Below are positions 20,500 through 29,149 of a DNA stretch of 64,000 nt, piece after piece; within the stretch, counting starts at the first letter, position 1; each line of letters begins with the position of its first letter. The notes under the pieces are model-generated. The model had not been told where the DNA came from and made no database searches. It was given only the letters and a program-made list of their open reading frames with translations. Location of the stretch: positions 1 to 64,000 of the forward strand of contig CBFIII010000009.1 of assembly GCA_965662645.1 (NCBI GenBank), in the 5' to 3' direction. A program made the translations under genes and the position numbers. Source of the DNA: UBA5342 sp965662645 (GTDB lineage Bacteria > Bacteroidota > Bacteroidia > Bacteroidales > UBA5342).

Positions 20500-20544
20500 C
20501 GAAGTGATTATTAACCTATAATTCAACAATAAAAAATTATCTCT

Positions 20545-21387
20545 ATGAAAAACTTTAAGACTCTTTTTAGTGCTCTAGTGTTATTATTAACTGTTTCTTT
20601 TTCAGCTAATGCTGGACAAACAGTCGTTGAAACTGCTGACCTAGGTGAAGATAAAGCCGCAGGAACTGTGCGTATTGTAGTTTCATTAACAGACGTCTTC
20701 GTATCAAATGATGCTGCAAAAAACACCGATATTGGCATTATCCTACACCAGACTGATTTTACTGGATGGAATGATGGTATTGCACTCTGTATGATTCAGT
20801 TAATGTCTGAAACTGGAGAAATTGAACTAAAAGGTTATAATGCTAGTGCGTGGGGAACTGAGATTGTTAAAGTGGAACGAAACAAACAAATCGCTTTATG
20901 GCTATCATACGATGCCGATGCTGACACTCATAGCTTAAGCTATCAACTAGAAGGCGAAACAGCCACTACAGAGCTTTATTCAGCTTATGGAAACAGAGCT
21001 TTACCTAGAAGTGCAGCTAACGATTTCTCAAGATTCTGTACTGTAGCATTCAATAATAATTTCACTGCTGAAGGCTGTGTTACAATTGACAATTCAGCAA
21101 AATTTGTTGATACTATTGAGCCTTACACTTTCGAAACTAGTGCAGCCATTTCTCAGACACAAGCCAACAACGCTATCCAAGTATCTCCTAGCATTGCACA
21201 GAATGAGATCACTATCTTATCTGAATTAGCCATAAGCGCTGTATCTGTTGTATCTATCAACGGACAAGAAATACTTTCTAGCTCAAATTCTAAAATAGAC
21301 GTATCAAGCTTAAATGCTGGCATCTACCTAGTAAAAGCAACGACTATTGACGGTAACATAACCATCAAACGTTTTGTGAAGCAATAA
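20545..21387 (+). CDS. Small secreted T9SS protein with uncharacterised GQTVVET domain
   Basis: This 280-residue protein has a signal peptide ending SANAG (about residue 23), an uncharacterised beta-rich domain (about 24-195) and a T9SS sorting domain (about 210-280, SVVSINGQEIL, LNAGIYLVKAT, KRFVKQ). I do not recognise a named family for the middle domain. The same domain forms the N-terminus of the GH105 protein at 21868: GQTVVET matches GQTIVKT, DIGIILHQTDF matches DIGITLHESDL, and DADTHSLSYQLEGET matches AANNTHSLAAQMQGET. A free-standing copy exported to the surface, under its own proposed HTCS-controlled promoter and ended by its own strong terminator, suggests a separate job, perhaps glycan binding. 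That is inference. Confidence 0.8.
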   Translation: MKNFKTLFSALVLLLTVSFSANAGQTVVETADLGEDKAAGTVRIVVSLTDVFVSNDAAKNTDIGIILHQTDFTGWNDGIALCMIQLMSETGEIELKGYNASAWGTEIVKVERNKQIALWLSYDADADTHSLSYQLEGETATTELYSAYGNRALPRSAANDFSRFCTVAFNNNFTAEGCVTIDNSAKFVDTIEPYTFETSAAISQTQANNAIQVSPSIAQNEITILSELAISAVSVVSINGQEILSSSNSKIDVSSLNAGIYLVKATTIDGNITIKRFVKQ

Positions 21388-21412
21388 TTCGTTTCTATCA
21401 TTACATCATAAA

Positions 21413-21447
21413 CGGGATGTACTCAAAGCGAGTACATCCCGTTTTTT
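21413..21447 (+). terminator. Intrinsic terminator after the 20545 gene
   Basis: A perfect 11-bp stem (CGGGATGTACT with its complement) encloses a 7-base loop and is followed by six T residues, 26 bases after the stop codon. Confidence 0.9.
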
Positions 21448-21592
21448 ATAGGCCATACTGCATATTACAAATATGAAATATGCATCGAAAGACTACATTT
21501 TCTTAGATATGCACATAGCTGCACAATAGGACTACAATTTTGTACAATGCCAACGCCATTAGTTTTAGATATTTGTTGCATAGGATAACTAG

Positions 21593-21766
21593 ATAATAAT
21601 TAACACACTTATTTATGTCAACATGAGTGGACAGTTAGTAGCTGAGAAAGCAATTACAGAACTTACAAACACGCTTGACATTAGCAGTATTTCCGCAGGG
21701 TCTTACCTCTTAAATATTGTTAAGGATGGTAATATTCAAGATCACAAAATAGTTATCATACGATAA
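21593..21766 (+). pseudogene. Remnant T9SS sorting domain of a deleted gene
   Basis: From 21593 to the TAA at 21764 an uninterrupted frame reads like the end of a type-A sorting domain: IYVNMSGQLVAEKAI, then LDISSISAGSYLLNIVKDG and a closing basic IIR. An ATG at 21623 could start a 47-residue peptide, but no signal peptide or cargo precedes it; a TAG lies at 21590. The pattern matches the last half of the sorting domains in neighbouring proteins. It is followed 25 bases later by a good terminator, as a real gene end would be. The likely explanation is that the body of a secreted-protein gene was deleted between 21448 and 21593. Confidence 0.7.
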
Positions 21767-21790
21767 TCAGTTCTTAAAATTAATTGAATG

Positions 21791-21822
21791 GTGGTCACAT
21801 ATAGGTACGACCACTTTTTTTT
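21791..21822 (+). terminator. Intrinsic terminator after the sorting-domain remnant
   Basis: GTGGTC pairs with GACCAC across a 12-base loop and is followed by eight T residues. It lies 24 bases after the TAA of the remnant and just before the GH105 gene. Confidence 0.7.
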
Positions 21823-21867
21823 AATATCTTGCACTTAAATTCATTTTCTTACTTTTATACAAACACA

Positions 21868-24213
21868 ATGAAATCATTTCTTACATTATTATTAATACTT
21901 GGTGTGCCCCTATCACTACATGCTGGTCAAACCATTGTAAAAACAATGCCTCTGAATAATAGCATTACCGAAACTGGCATAGTTCGCTTAGTCGTTAAGT
22001 TAACGGATGATGCTACTGGACCTGACATAGGTATAACACTTCACGAATCCGACCTTGCCGCTCCTTGGGATGATGGGATGGCTATTATGATGTTTGACTT
22101 TACCAAAAACACGAATGGAGGCATTCATCTAGCTGGATACAATGGTGAAGCATCTTGGGATTGGAACACCAATGTAAAAACAGTTGAAAAAGGAAGACAA
22201 ATCGCTTTATTTTTAACCGTTGATGCCGCCAATAACACCCACAGCTTGGCTGCTCAGATGCAAGGTGAAACATCGGTTACTACTATTTATACAGATTATG
22301 GCGACCGTGCTTCGCTTAAAGGTAAACCGAATGCCAATGCTGGCTATTGCTCCGTATTTGTCAACAACCGCGATGGACAACAAAGCTCTGCCGTAGAAAT
22401 TATTGAGGAGGCAACCATCGTATCTTCTATAAGCCCTTACGAGTTTAGTGACTCATTATGCTTTACCTCTTATGGCGATATTGTATATGCTGATATAGTA
22501 ACAGGAGATACTTATGAATTTGCGGATCGTTTGCTATCTACTTCAGGCATATATTACGATACCATTATGAATGTACAAGGTTGCGACAGCATCTTAACGC
22601 TTAATCTAACAGTTGCTCCAAACTCGGATAAAGCAGAAATATTAGCTCAACTCCAAAAGGTCAGCAACTATTATATGATCCAAAACCCTGAAACAGAAAC
22701 TGTAAATTCGGGCGCTTCAAAATGGCTAGAAGGCTCTTACTTTAATGGACATATGGCATTATACGACTTGTACCCAAGCAAAGAAGTTATGCGTTATGCC
22801 ATGCAGTGGGGTAAAAATAATGATTGGAACATTGGCGATACCAGAGGCGAAGCAGATAACCAATGTGTAGGTCAAGTGTATATGGACCTCTATTATGCCA
22901 ATGGTGCTAAAGAAGATGCGATACTTGCTAAGGTAGGCAATAGTGTAGAAGCTATGGTTAATAGGGCTTCAGCAATTAGTGACTGGGACTGGATAGATGC
23001 CCTCTATATGGCGATGCCTACACTTGTGCGTTATGGTGTATCAACAGGAAATGATGCTTACTTCGATAAATTGTATGAGATGTATCATAATACTAAAGTC
23101 ACACAACAACTCTATAATAGCAGCGATAGCTTGTGGTACAGAGATGGATCAGTACTCTCTGGGCGAAAATATAAATGCTACTGGTCACGTGGTAACGGCT
23201 GGGTATTTGGCGCACATGTACGTACCCTAACGTACCTACCAGAAAGCGATAGCCACCGACAAGAATACATTGACACCTACAAAGGCATGGCCGCAAAACT
23301 AATGACACTGCAACGAACAGATGGCTTCTGGAATTCTTGCCTCGATGACGACACCTACTACCCTGGACCAGAAACCAGTGGTACAGCCTTCTTCGTTTAT
23401 GGTATGGCTTGGGGTATTAACAATGGGTATTTGGATAAAGACACTTACCTGCCTACCGTACTCAAAGGATGGAAAGCTTTAGTGGACAGCACCCTAGATA
23501 CCGACGGCCGCATAGGCTTCGTGCAGGGAGTAGCTGATGAACCCAAAGATGATCAACCCGTAACTTTTGAAAAGTCGCGCGAATATGGAGCTGGTAACTT
23601 TTTGCTTGCAGGTAGAGAAGTAATCAAGTTAGTAGAAGGAAATATCCCCTTACCTGAACATTTCTATGTAAAAGATGTCATACTGGAGGATGATAAATTA
23701 ATCGTTTATTTCTTTGAACCAGCGGAAAAAACTTCGGCAGAAACCTTAACAAATTATAGCATTAATAAGGATGTTAAGGTGCTAAGTGCACAATTATCTG
23801 ATGACAGTATGAGCTGTGTATTGCAGCTCTCTGATTTAGAAAAAGGGGGCTATGGCATCAGTTTCGAAAACATAAAAAGTGCTTCAAACAAGACAATTGA
23901 AACGACTAGCGGTCAGTACTTTTATTCAAATTTAAATAATACCTCATCTAGTAATAATTTGAAAACAGAAGAAGGTTATTTAAAAGTATATCCCAACCCT
24001 ACAAACCAACCATTTGTAACGATTGAACTGATTTCTAAACCCAAAGGCAAGATAGGACTCTCACTCATAGACACCTCTGGTAAAGTGATGATTTCGGAGA
24101 CAACAAGAAGGAGTAAATATACATTAAATATCCAAAATATGGATTCAGGAATATATATTCTGACTGCTAAAGGAAAAAACTTCAACACCAATAAAAAATT
24201 GGTGATCAACTAG
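21868..24213 (+). CDS. Multidomain secreted GH105 unsaturated uronyl hydrolase with T9SS domain
   Basis: The ATG at 21868 is preferred over a TTG at 21829 because it begins a clean signal peptide ending LHAG. Domains in order are: the uncharacterised N-terminal domain shared with the 20545 protein (about residues 20-195); a short GCDSI-type module (about 200-250); a GH105 (alpha/alpha)6 barrel (about 255-620); a beta-sandwich linker (about 625-700); and a T9SS sorting domain. In the barrel DWDWIDALYMAMP contains the likely catalytic Asp377, and YWSRGNGWVFG and TSGTAFFVYGMAWGINNG are typical of the family. GH105 removes the 4,5-unsaturated uronic acid left by polysaccharide lyases. Most GH105 proteins are single-domain and intracellular or periplasmic, so this exported, four-part version is unusual. 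No operator copy was seen upstream. Confidence 0.85.
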   Translation: MKSFLTLLLILGVPLSLHAGQTIVKTMPLNNSITETGIVRLVVKLTDDATGPDIGITLHESDLAAPWDDGMAIMMFDFTKNTNGGIHLAGYNGEASWDWNTNVKTVEKGRQIALFLTVDAANNTHSLAAQMQGETSVTTIYTDYGDRASLKGKPNANAGYCSVFVNNRDGQQSSAVEIIEEATIVSSISPYEFSDSLCFTSYGDIVYADIVTGDTYEFADRLLSTSGIYYDTIMNVQGCDSILTLNLTVAPNSDKAEILAQLQKVSNYYMIQNPETETVNSGASKWLEGSYFNGHMALYDLYPSKEVMRYAMQWGKNNDWNIGDTRGEADNQCVGQVYMDLYYANGAKEDAILAKVGNSVEAMVNRASAISDWDWIDALYMAMPTLVRYGVSTGNDAYFDKLYEMYHNTKVTQQLYNSSDSLWYRDGSVLSGRKYKCYWSRGNGWVFGAHVRTLTYLPESDSHRQEYIDTYKGMAAKLMTLQRTDGFWNSCLDDDTYYPGPETSGTAFFVYGMAWGINNGYLDKDTYLPTVLKGWKALVDSTLDTDGRIGFVQGVADEPKDDQPVTFEKSREYGAGNFLLAGREVIKLVEGNIPLPEHFYVKDVILEDDKLIVYFFEPAEKTSAETLTNYSINKDVKVLSAQLSDDSMSCVLQLSDLEKGGYGISFENIKSASNKTIETTSGQYFYSNLNNTSSSNNLKTEEGYLKVYPNPTNQPFVTIELISKPKGKIGLSLIDTSGKVMISETTRRSKYTLNIQNMDSGIYILTAKGKNFNTNKKLVIN

Positions 24214-24410
24214 ACCTTTATATCTTATAAGATATAGTGTTTTAAGGTTTAATTTTCCACCCTAAACTCACCCCTGCTTCTACAAGTACATATGTGCCTA
24301 TAGAAGCAGGAAAGTGAAGGAGATGTTAAAACCCATTCTATAAACATCGTTGAACAACTTCGCGAAAAAAACAACTGGCACTATACAAATCAACTATTTC
24401 ACTTCTTATT

Positions 24411-24849
24411 AACCTGAGTTCGATTTTAAATTCGGTCACAGTTTGAATTTTATTTGGGTAAATTTATGCCAAATAATACCAATTAAAATTTAAAATAAAC
24501 CTTAACAGTTGGAGGTATTATACCGATATAGAATTGATTGAGTTTTATAAGCGAAGCGAAATAAAGCGCATTTCAATTCATAATCAGTATAAAAGCAAAT
24601 CCGTAGAAAAAACAAACTACATTTTGCACTTATATTTTTTTTTGAAATAGCCTATTATTACTTCTAATACCAATTTGATTTTAAAATTAGCTCCAAGAGA
24701 TAATCGTATTATGCCGATGTAGAATTAATTAAGCTATAAAAGCGTAGCGCATTAAAGCTTATTTTAATTCACAATCGGTATAAATTGCAAGCTTAAATGG
24801 ACTTTTAATATCTCTTTTTGTGGCTAGAATTTAATGTCGAACTCAGGTT
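24411..24849. repeat. MITE-like element with terminal inverted repeats
   Basis: The ends are a 22-base imperfect inverted repeat: AACCTGAGTTCGATTTTAAATT at 24411-24432 and its complement at 24828-24849, with 20 of 22 matching. Inside are two diverged copies of a roughly 120-base unit, each starting near AATACCAATT and each containing a 70-base palindrome (24520-24590 and 24711-24781). There is no coding frame. No target duplication is clear. Confidence 0.6.
24711..24781. repeat. Palindromic interspersed repeat, copy 2
   Basis: The arms ATGCCGATGTAGAATTAATT and the complement of TTTTAATTCACAATCGGTAT fold into a long imperfect hairpin with AGCGTAGCGC near the tip. It is closely similar, in reverse orientation, to the repeat at 63093-63158, and more distantly to 24520-24590. 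Confidence 0.65.
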
Positions 24850-25375
24850 ATTACTCAAATCAATGCTGTCCCATTAAAATGTAGGCAAATGCTTTTAAAA
24901 TTCGGTGTGTTAGGCTTATATACTAAGCTGAAAAGAGAACGGATTCGAATTCCAAAATTTAACAAAGCAGCTTTATTAGACTAAACAGTAGTTGTCCTCT
25001 TTTTAGTGAATATGACGAGTAAATTACCCAAAGCAGGGGTTTGGGGGCGCAGCTCCTAAACTTGACGCTGGAGCGTTGGCATTGCAGAAAAGGCGGGCGT
25101 GGGAGGGACTGAATTATCTTTTAGCCTGAAGTAGTTGTAATACAGAGGGCGTTAAGAAAGAAAAGAGAGCGTAGGGCAGCATTTTTTCTGCTAGATTTTT
25201 TGGTTCGTTTTTCATCATGGAAAAATGAATGACTGGGGTCATAGGGGTTGTCAAAACCCCTAATCAGATGAAGTATTTTTGTTTTTAACTTCCATTTGGA
25301 GATTACAATTTAGCATTGACCAGTTTTATGGGACACTAGTGTACTCAAATATTAAACAACACGGTAAAAACAAAC

Positions 25376-26890
25376 TTAAAACTGTCCAGGATTCAACGCT
25401 CTAAGATCAACAAGAAGACGACGCTTAGGATTCTCCTTCATAATAATATCATAAAGCGCTTTGGTATCTTCCTTATCACCCGCCTCTAAAAGCAACTTAT
25501 CAAGGGTCATATTCATCTCAGCAACAAAATTCTGCATTTCAGGCTTCTCCACAAGATTATTCATCTGATAAGGATCTGTTTGGTTATCATAGAGCAACCA
25601 AGGACTCCCATCTTCGTAACGAGCATAGGTATAACGCTTGGTACGTACACCGCGCCAAGTGTCTAGTCCATTAATCAATGAAGTATTATTCAAATGAGTC
25701 ATCCCCATCAAAAGGACCGCCTCACAGGTATCTTCTTGCTTCTGCAAAAGAATCTCACTCCTATCTTCCCCATCAGTAGTAGGAGGAGTAACACCTGCCA
25801 AAGCAAAAACTGTAGATAAAACATCTATCGGTTTCAAAAACATATCAGATACCGAATGTGACTTTATTTTTTTAGGATATCTCACCAGAAAAGGAATAGA
25901 AATAGACTCCTCAAAAGGCACATTTTTATCATAGAACTGATGTGAAGACAATTGATCGCCATGATCTGCAGTAAACACAACAATCGTATTATCATCGAGT
26001 CCTTCAGCTTCTAAAGCGTCCAACAAATCACCCAAATATTGATCAACAGCCAAGGTTGCAGCTAAATATCTTGACGTTAAACGACGGGTACTAGCCTCAT
26101 CACTCATCTCATCAAGAATGCGCTGCTTATGCTGTGGAGAATATATAATAGGAATATTAAACCGAGCTTGCTGAACTAAAACATCTGCAATCTGGTGTTC
26201 TTTTACGTTAGGACGCAAAATTAAACTATCAGGATTAACGCGATCTAAAAATTCTTGAGGTGCAATATAAGGTCCATGAGGCGGTCCCCACGAAAGCATC
26301 ATAAAAAACGGTTTTTTCTTATCTCTATGGCGAATGTATTCAATAGCCGACTGAGTCTGAGCTTCAACATCATAACCTGGCCATTGCTGAATACTATCAT
26401 TATTATTATCGTAATACTTGGAATGAAAATAACTATGAGTACATTCCAAAGCTTGAAAATACTGAAAGCCTAGACGACGTTCAGGGGGTATATAAGATGA
26501 GCGCCCACGTCCATCAATATGCCATTTCCCGATATAAGCCGTTTGATATCCAACATCGCTACAAGCTTTTGCAAAAGAAGGCAATCCAGAACGAGAAGGG
26601 TGATCATTACAAGTGATACCCGAATGCATAGGATATAAGCCGGTCAAGAGCATTCCCCGATAAGGAGAACAGATAGGATAAGTACTTATGGCGTTAGTCA
26701 GGCGCATCCCTTGTTGCGCCAATTTATCCATATTAGGTGTCTTAATATTCTGTCCGCCATAGCAACTTAACTCCTGAGAACGCAACTGGTCGGCAAAAAC
26801 ATAAACGATATTGGGTTGTTGTGGTTTCTGACTACAACTCCATACTAATGAGAGTAGTAATAGTGCTATTGTTTTTTGAAATAGTTTCAT
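25376..26890 (-). CDS. Formylglycine-dependent sulfatase lipoprotein (S1 family)
   Basis: This 504-residue lipoprotein (lipobox LVWSC, Cys19) is an S1 sulfatase. NIVYVFADQLRSQELSCYGG contains the metal site, and PICSPYRGM carries the formylglycine Cys74 in a CxPxR motif. YIGKWHIDG, MLSWGPPHGPY and VFTADHGDQLSSH complete the active site. The ADQLR/ADHGDQL variant differs from the DDLGY/SDNGG type of the other five sulfatases here, so it belongs to a distinct subgroup and may attack another sulfate position. It is the last gene of the minus-strand operon, 59 bases after the upstream sulfatase. Confidence 0.92.
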   Translation of the reverse strand: MKLFQKTIALLLLSLVWSCSQKPQQPNIVYVFADQLRSQELSCYGGQNIKTPNMDKLAQQGMRLTNAISTYPICSPYRGMLLTGLYPMHSGITCNDHPSRSGLPSFAKACSDVGYQTAYIGKWHIDGRGRSSYIPPERRLGFQYFQALECTHSYFHSKYYDNNNDSIQQWPGYDVEAQTQSAIEYIRHRDKKKPFFMMLSWGPPHGPYIAPQEFLDRVNPDSLILRPNVKEHQIADVLVQQARFNIPIIYSPQHKQRILDEMSDEASTRRLTSRYLAATLAVDQYLGDLLDALEAEGLDDNTIVVFTADHGDQLSSHQFYDKNVPFEESISIPFLVRYPKKIKSHSVSDMFLKPIDVLSTVFALAGVTPPTTDGEDRSEILLQKQEDTCEAVLLMGMTHLNNTSLINGLDTWRGVRTKRYTYARYEDGSPWLLYDNQTDPYQMNNLVEKPEMQNFVAEMNMTLDKLLLEAGDKEDTKALYDIIMKENPKRRLLVDLRALNPGQF

Positions 26891-26949
26891 CTTAATATCT
26901 TTTTGGTGCTATAAATGAATACCCTCGCTGCAAACAGACGAAATATCAA

Positions 26950-28893
26950 TTATTGAGAAGAATAATTCAAATCCCAAGCTCTGATTTTAAATCCATCCGT
27001 CGTTTCCATTTGTATATTTTTTATTAGGATGTCGCCAACGATAGGACTTGGATTTAAACGCAAAACATTAACTTTAGTATCTTTCACACTTACATGATAA
27101 CTATGCCATTGCCCATCATTTATGGTCTCAATACTTTGTGATTTCTCTGGAGAATAAGGACCTCTCTTATCGGTCTTCCAAGCCAAATTCGCAAGTCCAG
27201 AGGTACTTGATTTCATATCAAAAGACACCACAAAAGAAGCTCCATCAAAACCCGGAATCATATCCGTTTCCACATAAGCCTCACCTTCTCCTACTTGTAT
27301 GTGTAGAGCATTATCCACCACCGATAATTTGGCGGCATCAGAGCCCCACCACACCCCCACAGAATTACCAGCATAGTTTTTATTAGCTTGTGAGACCAGA
27401 TAGCCAGCTTCTTCTACATGCGCATCCATCATAGCAATCATTTTCTTTAATCGCTTAGACTCCTTATCGGCCACATTATTAGTTTCGCCTATATCTTTCT
27501 GTAAGTTATAAAGTTCATAACGATGCTGCTGATCGGGACCATCATAATAAAAACGGTACAGTTTCCATTCTTTATCACGCATAGATACATTAGGTAAGTT
27601 ACCGGCCTTTGGTGTGCGATGACAAAAAGCAGTATATATAGGTGCACGGTCGTAATTTTTACCTTTAAGAGCAGGCACATAACTATAACCATCTGTCTTT
27701 AGGCTTTGTGGAACTTCTACCCCCACTAATTCCATCAAAGACACATAATGATCGACTGTTGAAGTCACCACATTAGAAACACTGTTCGCTGTTGTCAGCC
27801 CAGGAACACGTATAATGAGAGGCACACGGACACCACCTTCATAGTTATTACCTTTACCTTCGCGTAGTGGGGCATTATTAGTAGCCAACTGTCCCTGCGG
27901 ACAATTATACATATTACCACCGTTATCCGAAGTAAATACAACAATAGTATTTTCATCCAAACCAAGACTTGAAATTTTATTAAGCAAACGCCCTACGTTA
28001 GTATCCAAATTTCCAACCATTGCTGCCATCAGTGGACTGCGCTGCACATTATCATCTGTTACTTTTGCGGCATATTTTTTCACCAACTCTGATTTAGCTT
28101 GAAAAGGGGCGTGCACATCATAATACCACAGGCAAAGCATAAAAGGATCTTCTTTATGATCGGTAATATAATCCATTGCTTTATCAGTAAGCACATCACA
28201 GATATGTGTTCCAGAAGGCACTACGGGCAAGGTATTACACGACCAAGGAGAAAAATAACCTCCAGGAGGACCAGGATGCTCTCGCCCACCTATCACCAAG
28301 TCGAAGCCCTGATTTTCGGGCACATAAGGCTCTCGCCCTAAATGCCACTTACCCATAAAAGCGGTAGAATAACCTAAGGTTTTGAATACCTCACCTATGG
28401 TAATATATTCATTTCTTAAACGGGTGCAGGTACCTGGAATAGTAGCTTTAAAGACAGGGTTTGCTGTTTTATTCTCCTTAGGATCTAATACCACCTTAGG
28501 TAAGTGGCAAGCAGGGGTCGTCAATCGCAAACGACCAGGTTCTAAACCAGTAAGAATGCTTGCTCGCGTAGGAGAACAAAGAGGACTAGCCGAATAAGCA
28601 TCGGTAAAACGCATCGCCGTCTTTGCGAAAGCATCAATATAGGGGGTTTCGTATAAATCGGAACCATAACACTGAAGATCACGCCATCCCATATCATCAA
28701 CTAGGACAAATACAACATTCTTCTTATTACCAGAAGCTTTTAAACTGTCTAAGAATGACGGGACATGACTATTATCTTTTATAACAATCGGGGAAGTACC
28801 CTGAGGAACAGTTGCTGAAAGAAAAGAACAGCATAAAAAGGACAAGAGGAAGAAAACACTTAAAACCATGTTATTCTTGAATGATTTTCTCAT
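26950..28893 (-). CDS. S1 sulfatase with C-terminal beta-sandwich domain
   Basis: The ATG at 28893 is chosen because it begins a standard signal peptide (MRKSFKNN, then a hydrophobic run); an upstream in-frame ATG at 28959 would add 22 hydrophobic residues and overlap the promoter. The protein is then 647 residues. VFVLVDDMGWRDLQCYGSD is the metal site and PLCSPTRAS carries formylglycine Cys106; FMGKWHLG, WYYDVHAPF and FTSDNGG follow. After the sulfatase fold (to about 510) the last 130 residues form a separate beta-rich domain (VVSFDMKSS, GQWHSYHVSV) resembling carbohydrate-binding jelly rolls, which is uncommon in S1 enzymes. Proposed operator C and a promoter precede it, so it can be transcribed independently of the HTCS gene. 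Confidence 0.9.
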   Translation of the reverse strand: MRKSFKNNMVLSVFFLLSFLCCSFLSATVPQGTSPIVIKDNSHVPSFLDSLKASGNKKNVVFVLVDDMGWRDLQCYGSDLYETPYIDAFAKTAMRFTDAYSASPLCSPTRASILTGLEPGRLRLTTPACHLPKVVLDPKENKTANPVFKATIPGTCTRLRNEYITIGEVFKTLGYSTAFMGKWHLGREPYVPENQGFDLVIGGREHPGPPGGYFSPWSCNTLPVVPSGTHICDVLTDKAMDYITDHKEDPFMLCLWYYDVHAPFQAKSELVKKYAAKVTDDNVQRSPLMAAMVGNLDTNVGRLLNKISSLGLDENTIVVFTSDNGGNMYNCPQGQLATNNAPLREGKGNNYEGGVRVPLIIRVPGLTTANSVSNVVTSTVDHYVSLMELVGVEVPQSLKTDGYSYVPALKGKNYDRAPIYTAFCHRTPKAGNLPNVSMRDKEWKLYRFYYDGPDQQHRYELYNLQKDIGETNNVADKESKRLKKMIAMMDAHVEEAGYLVSQANKNYAGNSVGVWWGSDAAKLSVVDNALHIQVGEGEAYVETDMIPGFDGASFVVSFDMKSSTSGLANLAWKTDKRGPYSPEKSQSIETINDGQWHSYHVSVKDTKVNVLRLNPSPIVGDILIKNIQMETTDGFKIRAWDLNYSSQ

Positions 28894-28936
28894 TTTTTTG
28901 GAGTATAATAAAAGTAAAGTGATATAATTCGATAAC

Positions 28937-28945
28937 ACAAAGATG
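28937..28945 (-). promoter_or_regulatory. Promoter -7-like element for the sulfatase pair
   Basis: On the minus strand CATCTTTGT, differing by one base from the CATATTTGT elements at 225, 20491 and 34420. It lies about 43 bases before the ATG at 28893 and exactly 21 bases from operator C. Confidence 0.55.
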
Positions 28946-28966
28946 ATAAGAATCTTCATTTTAGCT

Positions 28967-28999
28967 CGTACGAAATTGTCATTCTAATGTCCGAATTTG
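28967..28999 (+). promoter_or_regulatory. Putative HTCS operator C (direct repeat)
   Basis: The half-sites CGTACGAAATTG (28967) and TGTCCGAATTTG (28988) are 21 bases apart and read on the plus strand, opposite to the minus-strand gene they precede. The gene-proximal edge is 21 bases from the -7-like element. The whole site aligns with operator D at 34450 with a one-base gap in the spacer. Confidence 0.7.
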
Positions 29000-29149
29000 T
29001 CATAAAGCTACTTATTACTAAACCATCCTTTTTATTTCCATACATTTTGCTCATTCTTCGCAAAACACTCAACAAAATAACTGAATACTAATTAATAATA
29101 AACACTTTAGATACTTTACTTTTAAATACTTTTTATACCAGCAGAACCT

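Larger units (their letters stand above)
20237..20544. other. Intergenic region with its own regulated promoter
   Basis: No gene is seen. No U-rich hairpin terminator is clear after the protease gene. The second half contains proposed operator B (20437-20469) and the CATATTTGT element (20491-20499), so the downstream small secreted protein has its own promoter. Confidence 0.55.
24214..25375. other. Intergenic region between convergent gene blocks
   Basis: About 1.16 kb between the ends of two convergent blocks. It holds a repeat element with terminal inverted repeats (24411-24849) and an AT-to-GC-varied tail (about 25020-25270) with no frame I can recognise as a gene. A short hairpin (TAGGGGTT/AACCCCTA, 25238-25262) lies near the end of the minus-strand sulfatase but has no T-tract. 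Confidence 0.5.

Noticed and set aside
24219..24236. Perfect 18-base palindrome after the GH105 gene as terminator
   Set aside because: It is AT-only apart from one C/G pair per arm, has no loop and no T-tract, so it is too weak to call.
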